Shown piece by piece: positions 27,995 to 37,706 of a stretch of 64,000 nt of DNA (within the stretch, counting starts at the first letter, position 1; each line of letters begins with the position of its first letter). The translations under genes were made by a program, and so were the position numbers. Below the pieces are notes generated by a model, which was not told where the DNA came from, made no database searches, and saw only the letters and a program-made list of their open reading frames with translations. Source of the stretch: Bradyrhizobium diazoefficiens (GTDB lineage: Bacteria; Pseudomonadota; Alphaproteobacteria; Rhizobiales; Xanthobacteraceae); the NCBI RefSeq assembly GCF_016616425.1, contig NZ_CP067101.1:3100001-3164000 (forward strand), written 5' to 3'.

Positions 27995-27997
27995 GCT

Positions 27998-28426
27998 TTA
28001 CGACGCCTCCGCGAGCGCCTCTTTCGCGTCGGTCTTGATGCGCTCGACCATCGAGCGCAGGCCGTTGGAGCGCTGCGGCGTCAGATGATCGCGAAAGCCG
28101 AACTCGTTGAACACGGCGATCGCGTCGGTATCGAGAATCTCCTGCGGCGTGCGGCCCGAATAGAGCGACAGCACGATCGCGACCAGCCCGCGCACGATAT
28201 GCGCGTCGCTGTCGCCGCGATATTTCAGGATCGGTGCGCCATTGCTGCGGTCGACCAGCTTCTGGAGCCAGACCTGGCTGACGCAACCCTGCACCTTGTT
28301 GGCGGCGGAGTGTTCCGCCTCCGGCATCGGTTCCAGGGTGCGGCCAAGCTCGATGACGTACCGGTAGCGGTCGTCCCACTCGTCCAGAAGCTCGAAATTA
28401 TCCCTGATTTCGTCGATCGTCGTCAT
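27998..28426 (-). CDS. sufE: SufE-family sulfur acceptor
   Basis: A 142-residue protein of the SufE family, which takes persulfide sulfur from a SufS-type cysteine desulfurase for Fe-S cluster assembly. The active Cys is in NKVQGCVSQVWLQ near residue 50, and the start DEIRDNFELLDEWDDRYRYV is characteristic. The length is normal. It stands alone, away from a suf operon, as SufE often does in rhizobia. It converges on the mucR-like gene across a REP-like element. Confidence 0.92.
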   Translation of the reverse strand: MTTIDEIRDNFELLDEWDDRYRYVIELGRTLEPMPEAEHSAANKVQGCVSQVWLQKLVDRSNGAPILKYRGDSDAHIVRGLVAIVLSLYSGRTPQEILDTDAIAVFNEFGFRDHLTPQRSNGLRSMVERIKTDAKEALAEAS

Positions 28427-28507
28427 GCTGGCCCGTGTTCCCGTTTAGGCTAATATAGGGATGCAAGGAGCCGAAATCGATAGGAGATCGAGGCTATTGA
28501 CACTGGA

Positions 28508-29416
28508 TCATGCGCGACTGGTCGCTTGCTCGACGTAGCGACGCACAGATATTTCGTGCCCAATTTCGAAACTCGTCAGATCTTCACCCACCTCCAGCGG
28601 CCCGGCATAGGTCTCTCTCGTCGCCGCGATCAGCTCTTCGACCGACAGCGGCCCGATGGTTTCGCTGGCCAGCATGACAAGATGCGTGAATGCCGCCAGT
28701 TTCGGTTTTGTGCGGGCGAATACCCGGCCGGCTTCTTGCGGCGAGGTATGATGGTCCACGATCCGCCGGATGTGAGGCTCCTTCAGCAGTTCCGGTCGTG
28801 CCGTCGCCACTTCATGAATCAGCAGATCGACCCCGGTGCCGTAGCGAACCACGTTCTCGTTGTATCGGGTGTCGCCGGAGACGACGGCCACGCGGTCCTG
28901 ATATTCGATGCGGTAGCCATAGGCGGGTTTGATGGCATCGCCGTGATCCACCGTGAACGCGATGATGCGGAGGTCGCCGCTTTCGTAAACCGGACCATCA
29001 GCGGCAAATTCCTTGACCGTGATCGCGGCGTGTTCTCTGGCGAGCTTCTCGTCCTCGACCCGAATCTCGATATCGCCCGCGTATGCCGCTTCGAGATGCC
29101 GCATGAGGGTTTGTGTGCCCATCGGACCGATGACGTGGAAAGGCCGTTTGCGAGCAGCAAAATACGAGCCCAGCCAGCCGGTCAACCAGAGGTCAGGAAT
29201 TCCGACCGTATGGTCGGAATGGAAATGGGTCAGCAGCAGAGCATCAATTCGACCGATTGGAACGCCGAGCTGGAACAATCGAATGGTCGCGCCGCGGCCG
29301 GCATCGATGAGGATGGTTTGTTCGCCCGCCTCGATCAACGTGCTGGGGCCGAAGCGCTCGGGCCGGGGGATCGGAACCCCCGTCCCGAGCAATGTCACGC
29401 GGAAGCACGAGGTCAT
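28508..29416 (-). CDS. MBL-fold hydrolase (RNase Z-like)
   Basis: A 302-residue protein from ATG 29416, which overlaps the upstream receptor stop by one base (TGATG). Metallo-beta-lactamase motifs are complete: LLTHFHSDHTVGIPDL for the HxHxDH site, then VVSGDTRYNENVV with the bridging Asp and a later HHTSPQEAG and TH LVM region. The sequence arrangement resembles RNase Z and related arylsulfatase or phosphodiesterase-type hydrolases. It is translationally coupled to a Bug-family receptor and divergent from an IclR regulator, which suggests a catabolic hydrolase whose substrate is bound by that receptor. The assignment to tRNA processing is unlikely in this setting. Confidence 0.88.
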   Translation of the reverse strand: MTSCFRVTLLGTGVPIPRPERFGPSTLIEAGEQTILIDAGRGATIRLFQLGVPIGRIDALLLTHFHSDHTVGIPDLWLTGWLGSYFAARKRPFHVIGPMGTQTLMRHLEAAYAGDIEIRVEDEKLAREHAAITVKEFAADGPVYESGDLRIIAFTVDHGDAIKPAYGYRIEYQDRVAVVSGDTRYNENVVRYGTGVDLLIHEVATARPELLKEPHIRRIVDHHTSPQEAGRVFARTKPKLAAFTHLVMLASETIGPLSVEELIAATRETYAGPLEVGEDLTSFEIGHEISVRRYVEQATSRA

Positions 29417-30402
29417 CACTGCGCCTTGATCCCGGCGTCGGCGACAACCTGCTTCCAATGCTGAACCTGTGATTTGACGAGCTCGCCGAACGCCTCGGGC
29501 GAGCCGCCGACTGGCTCCGCACCAAGCCTGGCCAAAGCCTCGCGCACCGATGGTTTTTGCAACGCTTTGTTGATGGCCTGGTTGAGCCGCACGATGGTGT
29601 CCTTGGGTGTGCCGCGCCGAACCGCGAAGCCCACCCAGTCCTCCACCACAAGCGATGGGAAGCCGGCTTCGACAATCGTCGGAATGTCGGGGAGAGCCGG
29701 CACGCGCTTCGGAGCCGAGACGGCAAGCGCCCGTAGCTTGCCCGTCTTGATCAGGTCCACGACCGGCAACATCGTCACGAACATGAATGCGTTCGTGCCA
29801 TTGAGGAGGTCGCCGATGGCCTGCGGAAATTGCCCGTAGGGAACGTGTTGCGCCCGCGTGCCTGTCTGCAACTTGAACTGCTCGCCGATCAAGTGAGCGG
29901 GCGTGCCAAATCCGCCGGATGAAAAGGTCAGCTTATCCGGCTGGCTTTTGAGAAGCGCGACAAGCTCGGCGACGGAGGCGGCGGGCACCGATGGATTGAC
30001 CACCAGCACATTATAGGAGACCGACGCCTTGATGACCGGTTCGAAATCGGTTTCGAAGTTGTAGGAAATACCTGGCACCAGTGCGGGCGCGGCAACGGAC
30101 GGGACCGACATGCTGAACAAGTTGTGCCCGTCGGCTGGATGCGTAAGCACGTCATTGGCGGCGATCGTCGTGATTCCGCCGGGCCGGTTCTCCACGATCG
30201 TGCGCCAGTGCTCGCTTTCGGATAGCTCCTTCGCAATGATCCGGCTGATGATGTCGGGTGGCGTGCCCCCGGTGTTGGGGGCTACGAAGCGGATGGTGCC
30301 CGTCGGGAAGATGGCCTCCGCGTGGGCAGAGAATGCAGGGCTCGTCAACGCGATCAGCAAGCCAACATGGCGGCTCATCTGGCCGATATTCTGCCTGAAC
30401 AT
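29416..30402 (-). CDS. Bug/TctC-family periplasmic receptor, no adjacent permease
   Basis: A 328-residue protein from ATG 30402, with GGAGAGA seven bases upstream. The signal peptide (GLLIALTSPAFSAHAEA) ends near residue 29. The Bug signature follows as TIRFVAPNTGGTPPDIISRI and ENRPGGITTIAANDV. Receptors of this family are far more numerous than TctAB permeases in Bradyrhizobium, and none is adjacent here. It is coupled to an MBL hydrolase and divergent from an IclR regulator, so it may recruit a distant permease or act as a sensor. Confidence 0.92.
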   Translation of the reverse strand: MFRQNIGQMSRHVGLLIALTSPAFSAHAEAIFPTGTIRFVAPNTGGTPPDIISRIIAKELSESEHWRTIVENRPGGITTIAANDVLTHPADGHNLFSMSVPSVAAPALVPGISYNFETDFEPVIKASVSYNVLVVNPSVPAASVAELVALLKSQPDKLTFSSGGFGTPAHLIGEQFKLQTGTRAQHVPYGQFPQAIGDLLNGTNAFMFVTMLPVVDLIKTGKLRALAVSAPKRVPALPDIPTIVEAGFPSLVVEDWVGFAVRRGTPKDTIVRLNQAINKALQKPSVREALARLGAEPVGGSPEAFGELVKSQVQHWKQVVADAGIKAQ

Positions 30403-30503
30403 GAGAATCTCTCCATGAAATCCGAAATCGCTCAGCGTCGAAAGCGCGGCTGATCGGTCCATCTTCTGAGTCAATGGTCGCAACAGCCAGAATAATCGAC
30501 GTG

Positions 30504-30522
30504 CATTCCGCATTGTGGAATG
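30504..30522. promoter_or_regulatory. IclR-type operator, site 1
   Basis: The perfect inverted repeat CATTCC-N7-GGAATG. Its centre lies 22 bp from the centre of site 2, two helical turns away. It lies in the divergent gap between the Bug receptor and the iclR gene, so it can control both. Confidence 0.65.
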
Positions 30523-30525
30523 ATA

Positions 30526-30544
30526 CGTTCCGGAGCGCGGAACG
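30526..30544. promoter_or_regulatory. IclR-type operator, site 2
   Basis: The perfect inverted repeat CGTTCC-N7-GGAACG, sharing the core TTCC-N7-GGAA with site 1. It ends 14 bp before the iclR start codon, so binding should repress iclR itself. Confidence 0.65.
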
Positions 30545-30558
30545 CAGAGGCGAGCTGA

Positions 30559-31362
30559 TTGGCGCAGGCGCAGGTCATAAAAGGGCTGGAACGAGGGCTG
30601 AGGGTGCTTCAGGCCCTGCAGATGCAGCCGGACTCTTCATTGCACGAACTGCATCTGCTGACGGCGATTTCGAAGCCGAGCCTGCTGCGAATTCTCCATA
30701 CGCTTGCACGCGCGGGGCTCGTGACAAGGCGGCTTGGGGATGGATGCTACAGGATCGGTGCTACACTTTCGCATGCGCCTTCCCGCCGGCAGCACGGAGA
30801 TCGCATCGCCGAGGCGGCCGCGCCGATCCTGGAGCGGCTATGTGCCCGGGTATCCTGGCCATCCGATCTGATGGTGCCGGCTGGCGATCACATGGAAATC
30901 AGGGAAACCAACCGGACGCGGAGTCCGATTCTGCTGCAGCAGGAACGAATAGGTTTGCCGATCAATTGGCTGTGGTCCGCGGTGGGGCGAGCTTATCTGG
31001 CCTACTGTCCCGCCAGCGAGCGTCAGCGCATCATTGGGCTGTTGGTTCGGTCGACCAAGCCGGAGGATCGACTGGCCCGTGAACCCGAGCGTCTGAACGC
31101 TATCCTGGCCGAGGTGCGGGCGCGGGGCTATGCAACGCGGGACGCAGCGCATGTCGGCGGTTATTATGGTGGTCCCCCGCATGCGGACGGTCTGCTCTCA
31201 ATTGCGGTTCCGCTGCGCGACGGCCGCCGCGTGTTCGGCGCAATCAACATGCTCTGGCTCCGGACCGCGTCTTCTGTTGAGGCGTTCGCCGGGCGCTACC
31301 TGGCGGAGCTTCAAGGCGCGGCCTTGGAAATTGTCACTGCTCTGCACAAGAGACGCTCCTGA
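30559..31362 (+). CDS. IclR-family transcriptional regulator
   Basis: A 267-residue protein starting with TTG at 30559. The winged helix-turn-helix spans about residues 5-65 (GLERGLRVLQALQMQPDSSL, then TAISKPSLLRILHTLARAGL). The effector-binding domain includes WSAVGRAYLAYCPASERQRI and the C-terminal RDGRRVFGAINMLW. IclR proteins form dimers or tetramers that bind small carboxylic or aromatic effectors. The divergent receptor/MBL operon and the two tandem inverted repeats in between make this its probable target. Confidence 0.93.
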   Translation: MAQAQVIKGLERGLRVLQALQMQPDSSLHELHLLTAISKPSLLRILHTLARAGLVTRRLGDGCYRIGATLSHAPSRRQHGDRIAEAAAPILERLCARVSWPSDLMVPAGDHMEIRETNRTRSPILLQQERIGLPINWLWSAVGRAYLAYCPASERQRIIGLLVRSTKPEDRLAREPERLNAILAEVRARGYATRDAAHVGGYYGGPPHADGLLSIAVPLRDGRRVFGAINMLWLRTASSVEAFAGRYLAELQGAALEIVTALHKRRS

Positions 31363-31473
31363 CCGGCAAACGATGCTGGCCCGCGTTATCTTCTGCTGCG
31401 CAGCGCCGCTTCGCTTTGGAGGCGAAGCGGCCTCCACTTCGGCGTGTCGTTACCAACTTTATGAATCCACGGC

Positions 31474-31908
31474 CTAATTCGCCGCTGCAGGGCCGCGCCA
31501 TTCCAGCGCGATGTCGTCCTGGCTCAGGGTGTCCTGCGGCGCTTCGCTCGAGACGGCATCGCCTTCGCCGGCCATCGCGATCGAGCCGGTGTGGTCGGGC
31601 GCCTTCTTGTCGTTCTTGTCGTTCTTCTCGTTGGTGATCTGCTCTTTCTTGTCGTTGATGATCTGGTAGATCTTGCGCGCACCGTCCTGGGCGCGCTGGC
31701 CGATGATGGTCGCGGCCTGTCCGCCGACCTCGCAGGCCGCCGGCTGGCGCTTGCAGAACTGGGTCATATCGGAGACGGCCGCGGTCGCAGCCTGCACCGC
31801 GTCGGCGGCGCCGATCTGCGGCAGCTTCTCCGATTCGGGTGTCTTGTCCCGCGGCAGGAGCACCAGCACCAGCCCGAGCCAGAATGTGATGCGGAGCAGA
31901 AAGCGCAT
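31474..31908 (-). CDS. DUF5330-like exported or membrane-anchored protein
   Basis: A 144-residue protein with one N-terminal hydrophobic segment (LLRITFWLGLVLVLLP). A block characteristic of DUF5330 follows: GAADAVQAATAAVSDMTQFC with KRQPAACEVGGQAATIIGQR, containing two cysteines. The C-terminal half is Lys/Asp-rich and low-complexity. DUF5330 has no known function; the conserved cysteines suggest a periplasmic disulfide. Confidence 0.75.
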   Translation of the reverse strand: MRFLLRITFWLGLVLVLLPRDKTPESEKLPQIGAADAVQAATAAVSDMTQFCKRQPAACEVGGQAATIIGQRAQDGARKIYQIINDKKEQITNEKNDKNDKKAPDHTGSIAMAGEGDAVSSEAPQDTLSQDDIALEWRGPAAAN

Positions 31909-32294
31909 CTTGTCGACCTGTATGTTAGATCCCGCGGCGATCGTCCGCGCGCGTTCGACCTAGCAACTCTCGATAAATCGCAAGTGATTGCCTTGAGCTT
32001 AATTCGTGGAAAATTGACGCAAAATTCTTCGGGATCGACGGCGTCGTAAATTTTCAATTGATGCCGGCGCCCGCGATTCTGCCGGCGGGGCATATCCACC
32101 AATTCGAAACCATGCGGAGGACGGTGAAACCCTGTGTTCACCATCCTCACTGAAGACGTCCTCAAATCGTTTAAAAAGCCCCGCGATGTCCCGGCGTCCG
32201 GCCGCACGCCGCGCCGCCTTAGCACTCGTTTAAGGTCGCTCTGACACGGTGGCCCAACGATAAGGAGGCGTTCCGGCGCGTCTTCTCAAGACGA
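31909..32294. other. 386-bp divergent intergenic region with a CtrA-like box
   Basis: No gene is seen. The part from 31960 to 32060 is AT-rich. A near-match to the CtrA motif, TTAG-N7-TTAA, lies at 32219-32233. AAGGAGG at 32262-32268 looks like a ribosome binding site but is too far from the chosen start of the kinase gene. Confidence 0.5.
32219..32233. promoter_or_regulatory. CtrA-like box upstream of the histidine kinase
   Basis: TTAG (32219-32222), seven bases, TTAA (32230-32233). This is one mismatch from the TTAA-N7-TTAA consensus, 62 bp before the kinase start. Confidence 0.35.
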
Positions 32295-34173
<1,879 letters not shown>

Positions 34174-34181
<8 letters not shown>

Positions 34182-34872
34182 GAAGTCTGCCAAGCACGAA
34201 GCCGCTCCGCGCCGCCGTGGCGCCAAGGCCGCGGTCATTGACGTCGAGACCGAGCGCAACCTCGTGATGCGCGTGTTGCTGCACAGCCCGAAGGACACGC
34301 TGGCCGGCCTCGTCGCCGTCGCCGCGATCGGTGCGATCGTTGCCAATGCGCTGTTCCTGCAGACCGGCCGGCATCCGGCGCCGATGTTCGGCACGGTGAT
34401 CAATCTTCCCGCCCCGTCATCAATGTCGCTGTCGAATCCGTTGCCGCGTCCGCGCCCCATTGGTGCCGATACCTCGCCTCTGGAACCGAGAGCGACCGAG
34501 TTCCGCTCCGAGCCCAGACCTGCGGAGAGAGCCGCCGAGAAGCCGGTCGAGGCGACCGCGTCGACCCCGCGTGCGGGCGATCCGCTGACCAATCTGGTCA
34601 GGCAAACGACGTCGACGCCGTCCGTCGCCGTCGCGCGTCCGCCGGCACCGATTCCGGTGCATCAGAGCGCGGCCGCGCGGCGTATCGCCGGCGTGCAGCG
34701 CGCGCTGTCCGAATATGGCTACGGAAATTTGAAGATCACGGGTGCGATGAGCGGCGAGACCCAGTCCGCGATCCAGAAGTTCGAGCGCGAGCACAAGATG
34801 CAGGTCACCGGGCAGGTGTCTGATCGCCTGCTGCGCGAGCTCAGCGCGGCGATCGGCCATTCGGTCGAATAG
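34174..34872 (+). CDS. Membrane-anchored peptidoglycan-binding protein
   Basis: A 232-residue protein starting with GTG at 34174 inside the end of the kinase gene. A basic N-terminus, one membrane segment at about residues 42-62 (LAGLVAVAAIGAIVANALFL) and a Pro/Arg/Thr-rich periplasmic linker lead to a C-terminal PG_binding_1 domain (about 165-228, RIAGVQRALSEYGYGNLKI and KFEREHKMQVTGQV). It probably tethers the inner membrane to the cell wall. The tight coupling to a DivJ/PleC-like kinase suggests a role at a pole or division site. Confidence 0.88.
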
Positions 34873-34954
34873 GGCGGCCGCAGAGATTGCGCAACGTGTA
34901 ACAGGCGCGAGCTGGTACTGGCGGCCCGCGTCGCGCTGGCCTATCGTTCGACTC

Positions 34955-35299
34955 ATGCGTTTGAAATCCAACATTTGGGTCGCGGCTTACCTGCGCCGGT
35001 GCCAGACCGAGGGCGTGTTCGGTGCGGTGCGCCGTCGCGGCGCCGAGGAGGCCGGCGCGGTGTTCGTGAAGGTGTCGCTGCTCGACGGCCATGCGATGCT
35101 CTACGTGCCGGCGCCGCAGACCGTCTATGACGACGGCCGCCCCGTCGATCGCTTCTTCGTGCCGGTTGCGCCGCAGCCCTTGCCGGAGCCTGCTGTCGAG
35201 GAGCGTCTGACCAAGGAAATCCGCTTCGATCCCGATGCCTGGATCGTCGAGACCGAGGACCGCGCCGGGCGGCATTTTCTGGAATTGGCGAAAGCCTGA
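34955..35299 (+). CDS. DUF1491 protein
   Basis: A 114-residue protein matching DUF1491 in full: MRLKSNIWVAAYLRRCQTEG at the start, AVFVKVSLLDGHAMLYVPAP in the middle and RAGRHFLELA at the end. The family is almost restricted to alphaproteobacteria and has no known activity. It follows the peptidoglycan-binding gene by 82 bp on the same strand and converges on the DUF2336 gene with its stop directly abutting. Confidence 0.88.
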   Translation: MRLKSNIWVAAYLRRCQTEGVFGAVRRRGAEEAGAVFVKVSLLDGHAMLYVPAPQTVYDDGRPVDRFFVPVAPQPLPEPAVEERLTKEIRFDPDAWIVETEDRAGRHFLELAKA

Positions 35300-36277
35300 C
35301 TACCGATCCGACGACCCGCCGGTGCGCTGACGCACCGCCGGGCTGGAGCCGGGCTGCACGTCCGGCCGCGTCTGGCTCGCGCCGGCGCGTGCACGCTGGC
35401 GCTCGCCGTCGTGCAGCGACGGCTGGTACTTGGCGCGGGTGACGGCGAGCGTCGAGCCGCGCCAGGCCGCCAGCATCACCAGCGCGGAGCGGTCGCTGAG
35501 GCGGTCGTACAGCCGCGACAGCCGGTACACCTCGTTCACGGACGTGCCGATCTCCGGCTTGAAGAACAGCAGCATGCGCTGGAAGGCCGGGCTCGGCATG
35601 TCGAGCGCGCGCGCGGCGACCGCGAGCGCTTCGCCGCCGGCATCGTCGACGATCTGGGCCGCGACGCGCGAGGGCAGGATCAGGCTGTCGCCGAGCTCCA
35701 GGGTGAAGTTCTCGACGTCGCCCGCGATCGCCGCCATCTCCAGGATCTGAATCGCGCGCTTGGCACGCGCGCTCGGAATCCGGGGCGCGGCCTTCAGCGG
35801 GGTCTGCGCCAGATTGTGCAGGATCAGCGCGCGCTCGGCGGCGCCGGCGCGGAAGAACATGTCGTGGATCTCGGCGGCGTCCTTCGGCTGCATCGCCATG
35901 TTCGAGGCCAGGCGCAGCTCGGCCTCGCTCGGCGTGCGGGCGGGCGAGGGGGCGGGCACGGGAGCGGGGATTGCGCGCGCCAGCGGAACCCTGCGGCCTT
36001 CCTGTGCGGCGACCAGTCCGAGCTTCTGGAGAACCGGGACAGGCGTCTGCGGATAGATTGCGAGCCGCGCCTTGACGGCTGCGCGCGTGGCATCGTCGAC
36101 CTGGTCGATCAGCCGCGTCGCGAGCTCGACGAATTGCCGCTGTTCGTCCTCGCTGTGGGTGCTCTTCTGGACGTAAAGGTCGGTCAGCACGCGCAGCAGC
36201 GTCGGCCGAACATCGACGCCTTCGCGACGGGAGAGCGACATCAGCCCGTCGAATCCGGGAAACAGCGATTTGGTCAT
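35300..36277 (-). CDS. DUF2336 protein
   Basis: A 325-residue, largely helical protein with the pattern of DUF2336: VDVRPTLLRVLTDLYVQKST near the start and SEAELRLASNMAMQPKDAAEIHDMF split across about residues 115-140. RAKRAIQILEMAAIAGDVEN and the closing AWRGSTLAVTRAKYQ complete the domain. The C-terminal 40 residues are disordered and Arg/Ser-rich. DUF2336 proteins are alphaproteobacterial and of unknown function. A perfect CtrA box lies 55 bp upstream, which points to cell-cycle-dependent expression. Confidence 0.85.
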   Translation of the reverse strand: MTKSLFPGFDGLMSLSRREGVDVRPTLLRVLTDLYVQKSTHSEDEQRQFVELATRLIDQVDDATRAAVKARLAIYPQTPVPVLQKLGLVAAQEGRRVPLARAIPAPVPAPSPARTPSEAELRLASNMAMQPKDAAEIHDMFFRAGAAERALILHNLAQTPLKAAPRIPSARAKRAIQILEMAAIAGDVENFTLELGDSLILPSRVAAQIVDDAGGEALAVAARALDMPSPAFQRMLLFFKPEIGTSVNEVYRLSRLYDRLSDRSALVMLAAWRGSTLAVTRAKYQPSLHDGERQRARAGASQTRPDVQPGSSPAVRQRTGGSSDR

Positions 36278-36331
36278 GGAGAGATACGCGACCTGGAAGA
36301 GACACTCGTCGCCAGCCTACGGCAGGCTCCT

Positions 36332-36346
36332 TTAAAGGCTCGTTAA
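36332..36346. promoter_or_regulatory. Perfect CtrA box upstream of the DUF2336 gene
   Basis: TTAA (36332-36335), seven bases, TTAA (36343-36346). This fits the full CtrA consensus TTAA-N7-TTAA. It is 55 bp upstream of the DUF2336 start and about 185 bp from the opposite-strand small gene. Confidence 0.65.
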
Positions 36347-36444
36347 GGAAAACGAGGCGTGAAGCCGAACGCTCGTCTTGTAGCGGTCCCGTGCCGCAAC
36401 GGGACGTCGCGGCCGTCCCGTGCGGTTACGGTCCAAACGGCCCG

Positions 36445-36463
36445 TTTACACCCCGTTAACCAT
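36445..36463. promoter_or_regulatory. Second CtrA-like site upstream of the 62-residue protein gene
   Basis: TTTA-N7-TTAAC at 36445-36460, one mismatch from consensus. Its right half extends to TTAACCAT, which is also the alternative CtrA recognition octamer. It lies 68 bp before the ATG at 36531. Confidence 0.5.
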
Positions 36464-36530
36464 GAACTGATCTTAATGCATGCATGTTGCATGAGCGCGC
36501 TTGGTCGCGAGGCAATTGAAGAGAGCTGAC

Positions 36531-36719
36531 ATGGGGACCATCATTGAATTTCCGGCCGGTCGCCGGGTGGGCTCGCCGGGGGATGTCGCTTCGCGGGCAG
36601 ACATGGGAACGATCCTCATCCTTCCCGTCATCCGTATCGAGCGCGAGGCAGACGAAAGCAGCGGCGATCACGGGCCGGAGCAGGGCACAGCGCCGGGGCG
36701 CCGTCGTCGCCGTCGCTGA
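36531..36719 (+). CDS. Small basic protein with a duplicated N-terminal motif
   Basis: A 62-residue frame from ATG 36531. It begins MGTIIEFPAGRR, and RADMGTILILPVIRIERE repeats the MGTI element at residue 24. The DNA around the two copies is also alike, indicating a short internal duplication. The C-terminus ends in a run of six arginines. I know no family with a function for it. Support comes from the CtrA-like site and the position 16 bp before the lipoprotein gene. Confidence 0.5.
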   Translation: MGTIIEFPAGRRVGSPGDVASRADMGTILILPVIRIEREADESSGDHGPEQGTAPGRRRRRR

Positions 36720-36735
36720 CGTCCGGCTTCGTGCA

Positions 36736-37497
36736 ATGCCGGACATCATCCGCCAGATCCGGCCCGTCCTATCGGCCGTCCTGCTCGCGCTGCTAGCTGC
36801 GAGCCTCGGAGCGTGCAGCGGCGGTGATTTCGGCCGCACCCGCGCCGACATGCGCAGCGACGACATGCATCGCTGGCTGGGCGCCGAGGTCACCTCCAGC
36901 GTCGGCCTGAAGCCTTCGCAATTCCAGCTCACCGACGAGGAGCGCCAGCTGCGCGACCTCGCCTATCCCATGATCGAGCCGCCGCTGTCGCGCCCCGCCT
37001 GGAAGAGCGTGTTCGGCGACTACAAGGCGATACCCTCGCCCTGGCGGCAGACGATCGTATTCGACCGCACCATGTACGGGCGCACGCTGATCGACGAGCC
37101 GCACCGCTCGCATTCCTCACGCTATGCGCAGCTGATCGAGGACGTGCGCAACGACATCACCCGCTTCGAGCCGTTCTTCGCCAGCGCGATCCGCGTCATC
37201 GACCTCGACAGGAAGCGCAATGCCAGCATGGCGCGCGTCTCCACGCTCTCGCCGAGGGAGAGGGACGACGCGGTCGCGCGCATGCAGGAGAATTCGCTGA
37301 TCGTGCAGTGGGTGCAGCAATGCCTGGAGCAGCGCATCTCGTCCTATCGCTGGGCGCTGGAGCGCCTGGTGATCCAGGCGCCCGACGGCATGGCGGCCGA
37401 TGCCGATCGCCTGATCGGCGAACTCGCCGCCCAGACCGCCAATCCGCCGGTCGCAGCCCGACCGCCCTACGGCCGCGCGGTCGTCTCGAAGGGCTGA
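36736..37497 (+). CDS. Putative lipoprotein
   Basis: A 253-residue protein from ATG 36736. A signal with the hydrophobic core LSAVLLALLAASLGAC ends in a lipobox-like LGAC, predicting an N-terminally lipidated protein anchored in an envelope membrane. The mature part is mainly helical (QLIEDVRNDITRFEPFFASA and ENSLIVQWVQQCLEQRISSY) with a Pro-rich tail. I do not recognise a family. The preceding small gene and the CtrA-like sites suggest it belongs to a cell-envelope or cell-cycle cluster. Confidence 0.78.
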   Translation: MPDIIRQIRPVLSAVLLALLAASLGACSGGDFGRTRADMRSDDMHRWLGAEVTSSVGLKPSQFQLTDEERQLRDLAYPMIEPPLSRPAWKSVFGDYKAIPSPWRQTIVFDRTMYGRTLIDEPHRSHSSRYAQLIEDVRNDITRFEPFFASAIRVIDLDRKRNASMARVSTLSPRERDDAVARMQENSLIVQWVQQCLEQRISSYRWALERLVIQAPDGMAADADRLIGELAAQTANPPVAARPPYGRAVVSKG

Positions 37498-37706
37498 GCG
37501 GGCGTGGCCTGTCGATCAGGCCATCGCTTCCGGGTCCGATGGGGGCGATCAGCGTGGCCCCGCCTCGGCGCGGCCCGGCAGCCTCAGGCGCTGCCCGAGC
37601 CCGACCCTGATGAGGCCCTTCGGGAGCCACATGGCGCTTGTCCTTCCGAGCCATATGGCTAGGATCGGCTGGTTTCTTCAAGTCATTTTGCCCAAAGGTC
37701 TTCGAG

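Noticed and set aside
28508..29416. The MBL protein as tRNA 3' processing RNase Z
   Set aside because: It is coupled to a periplasmic receptor gene and an IclR regulator, and I cannot see the flexible exosite arm of RNase Z.
37498..37706. Terminator between the lipoprotein and CHAT genes
   Set aside because: GC-rich partial stems occur but none is followed by a T-run.
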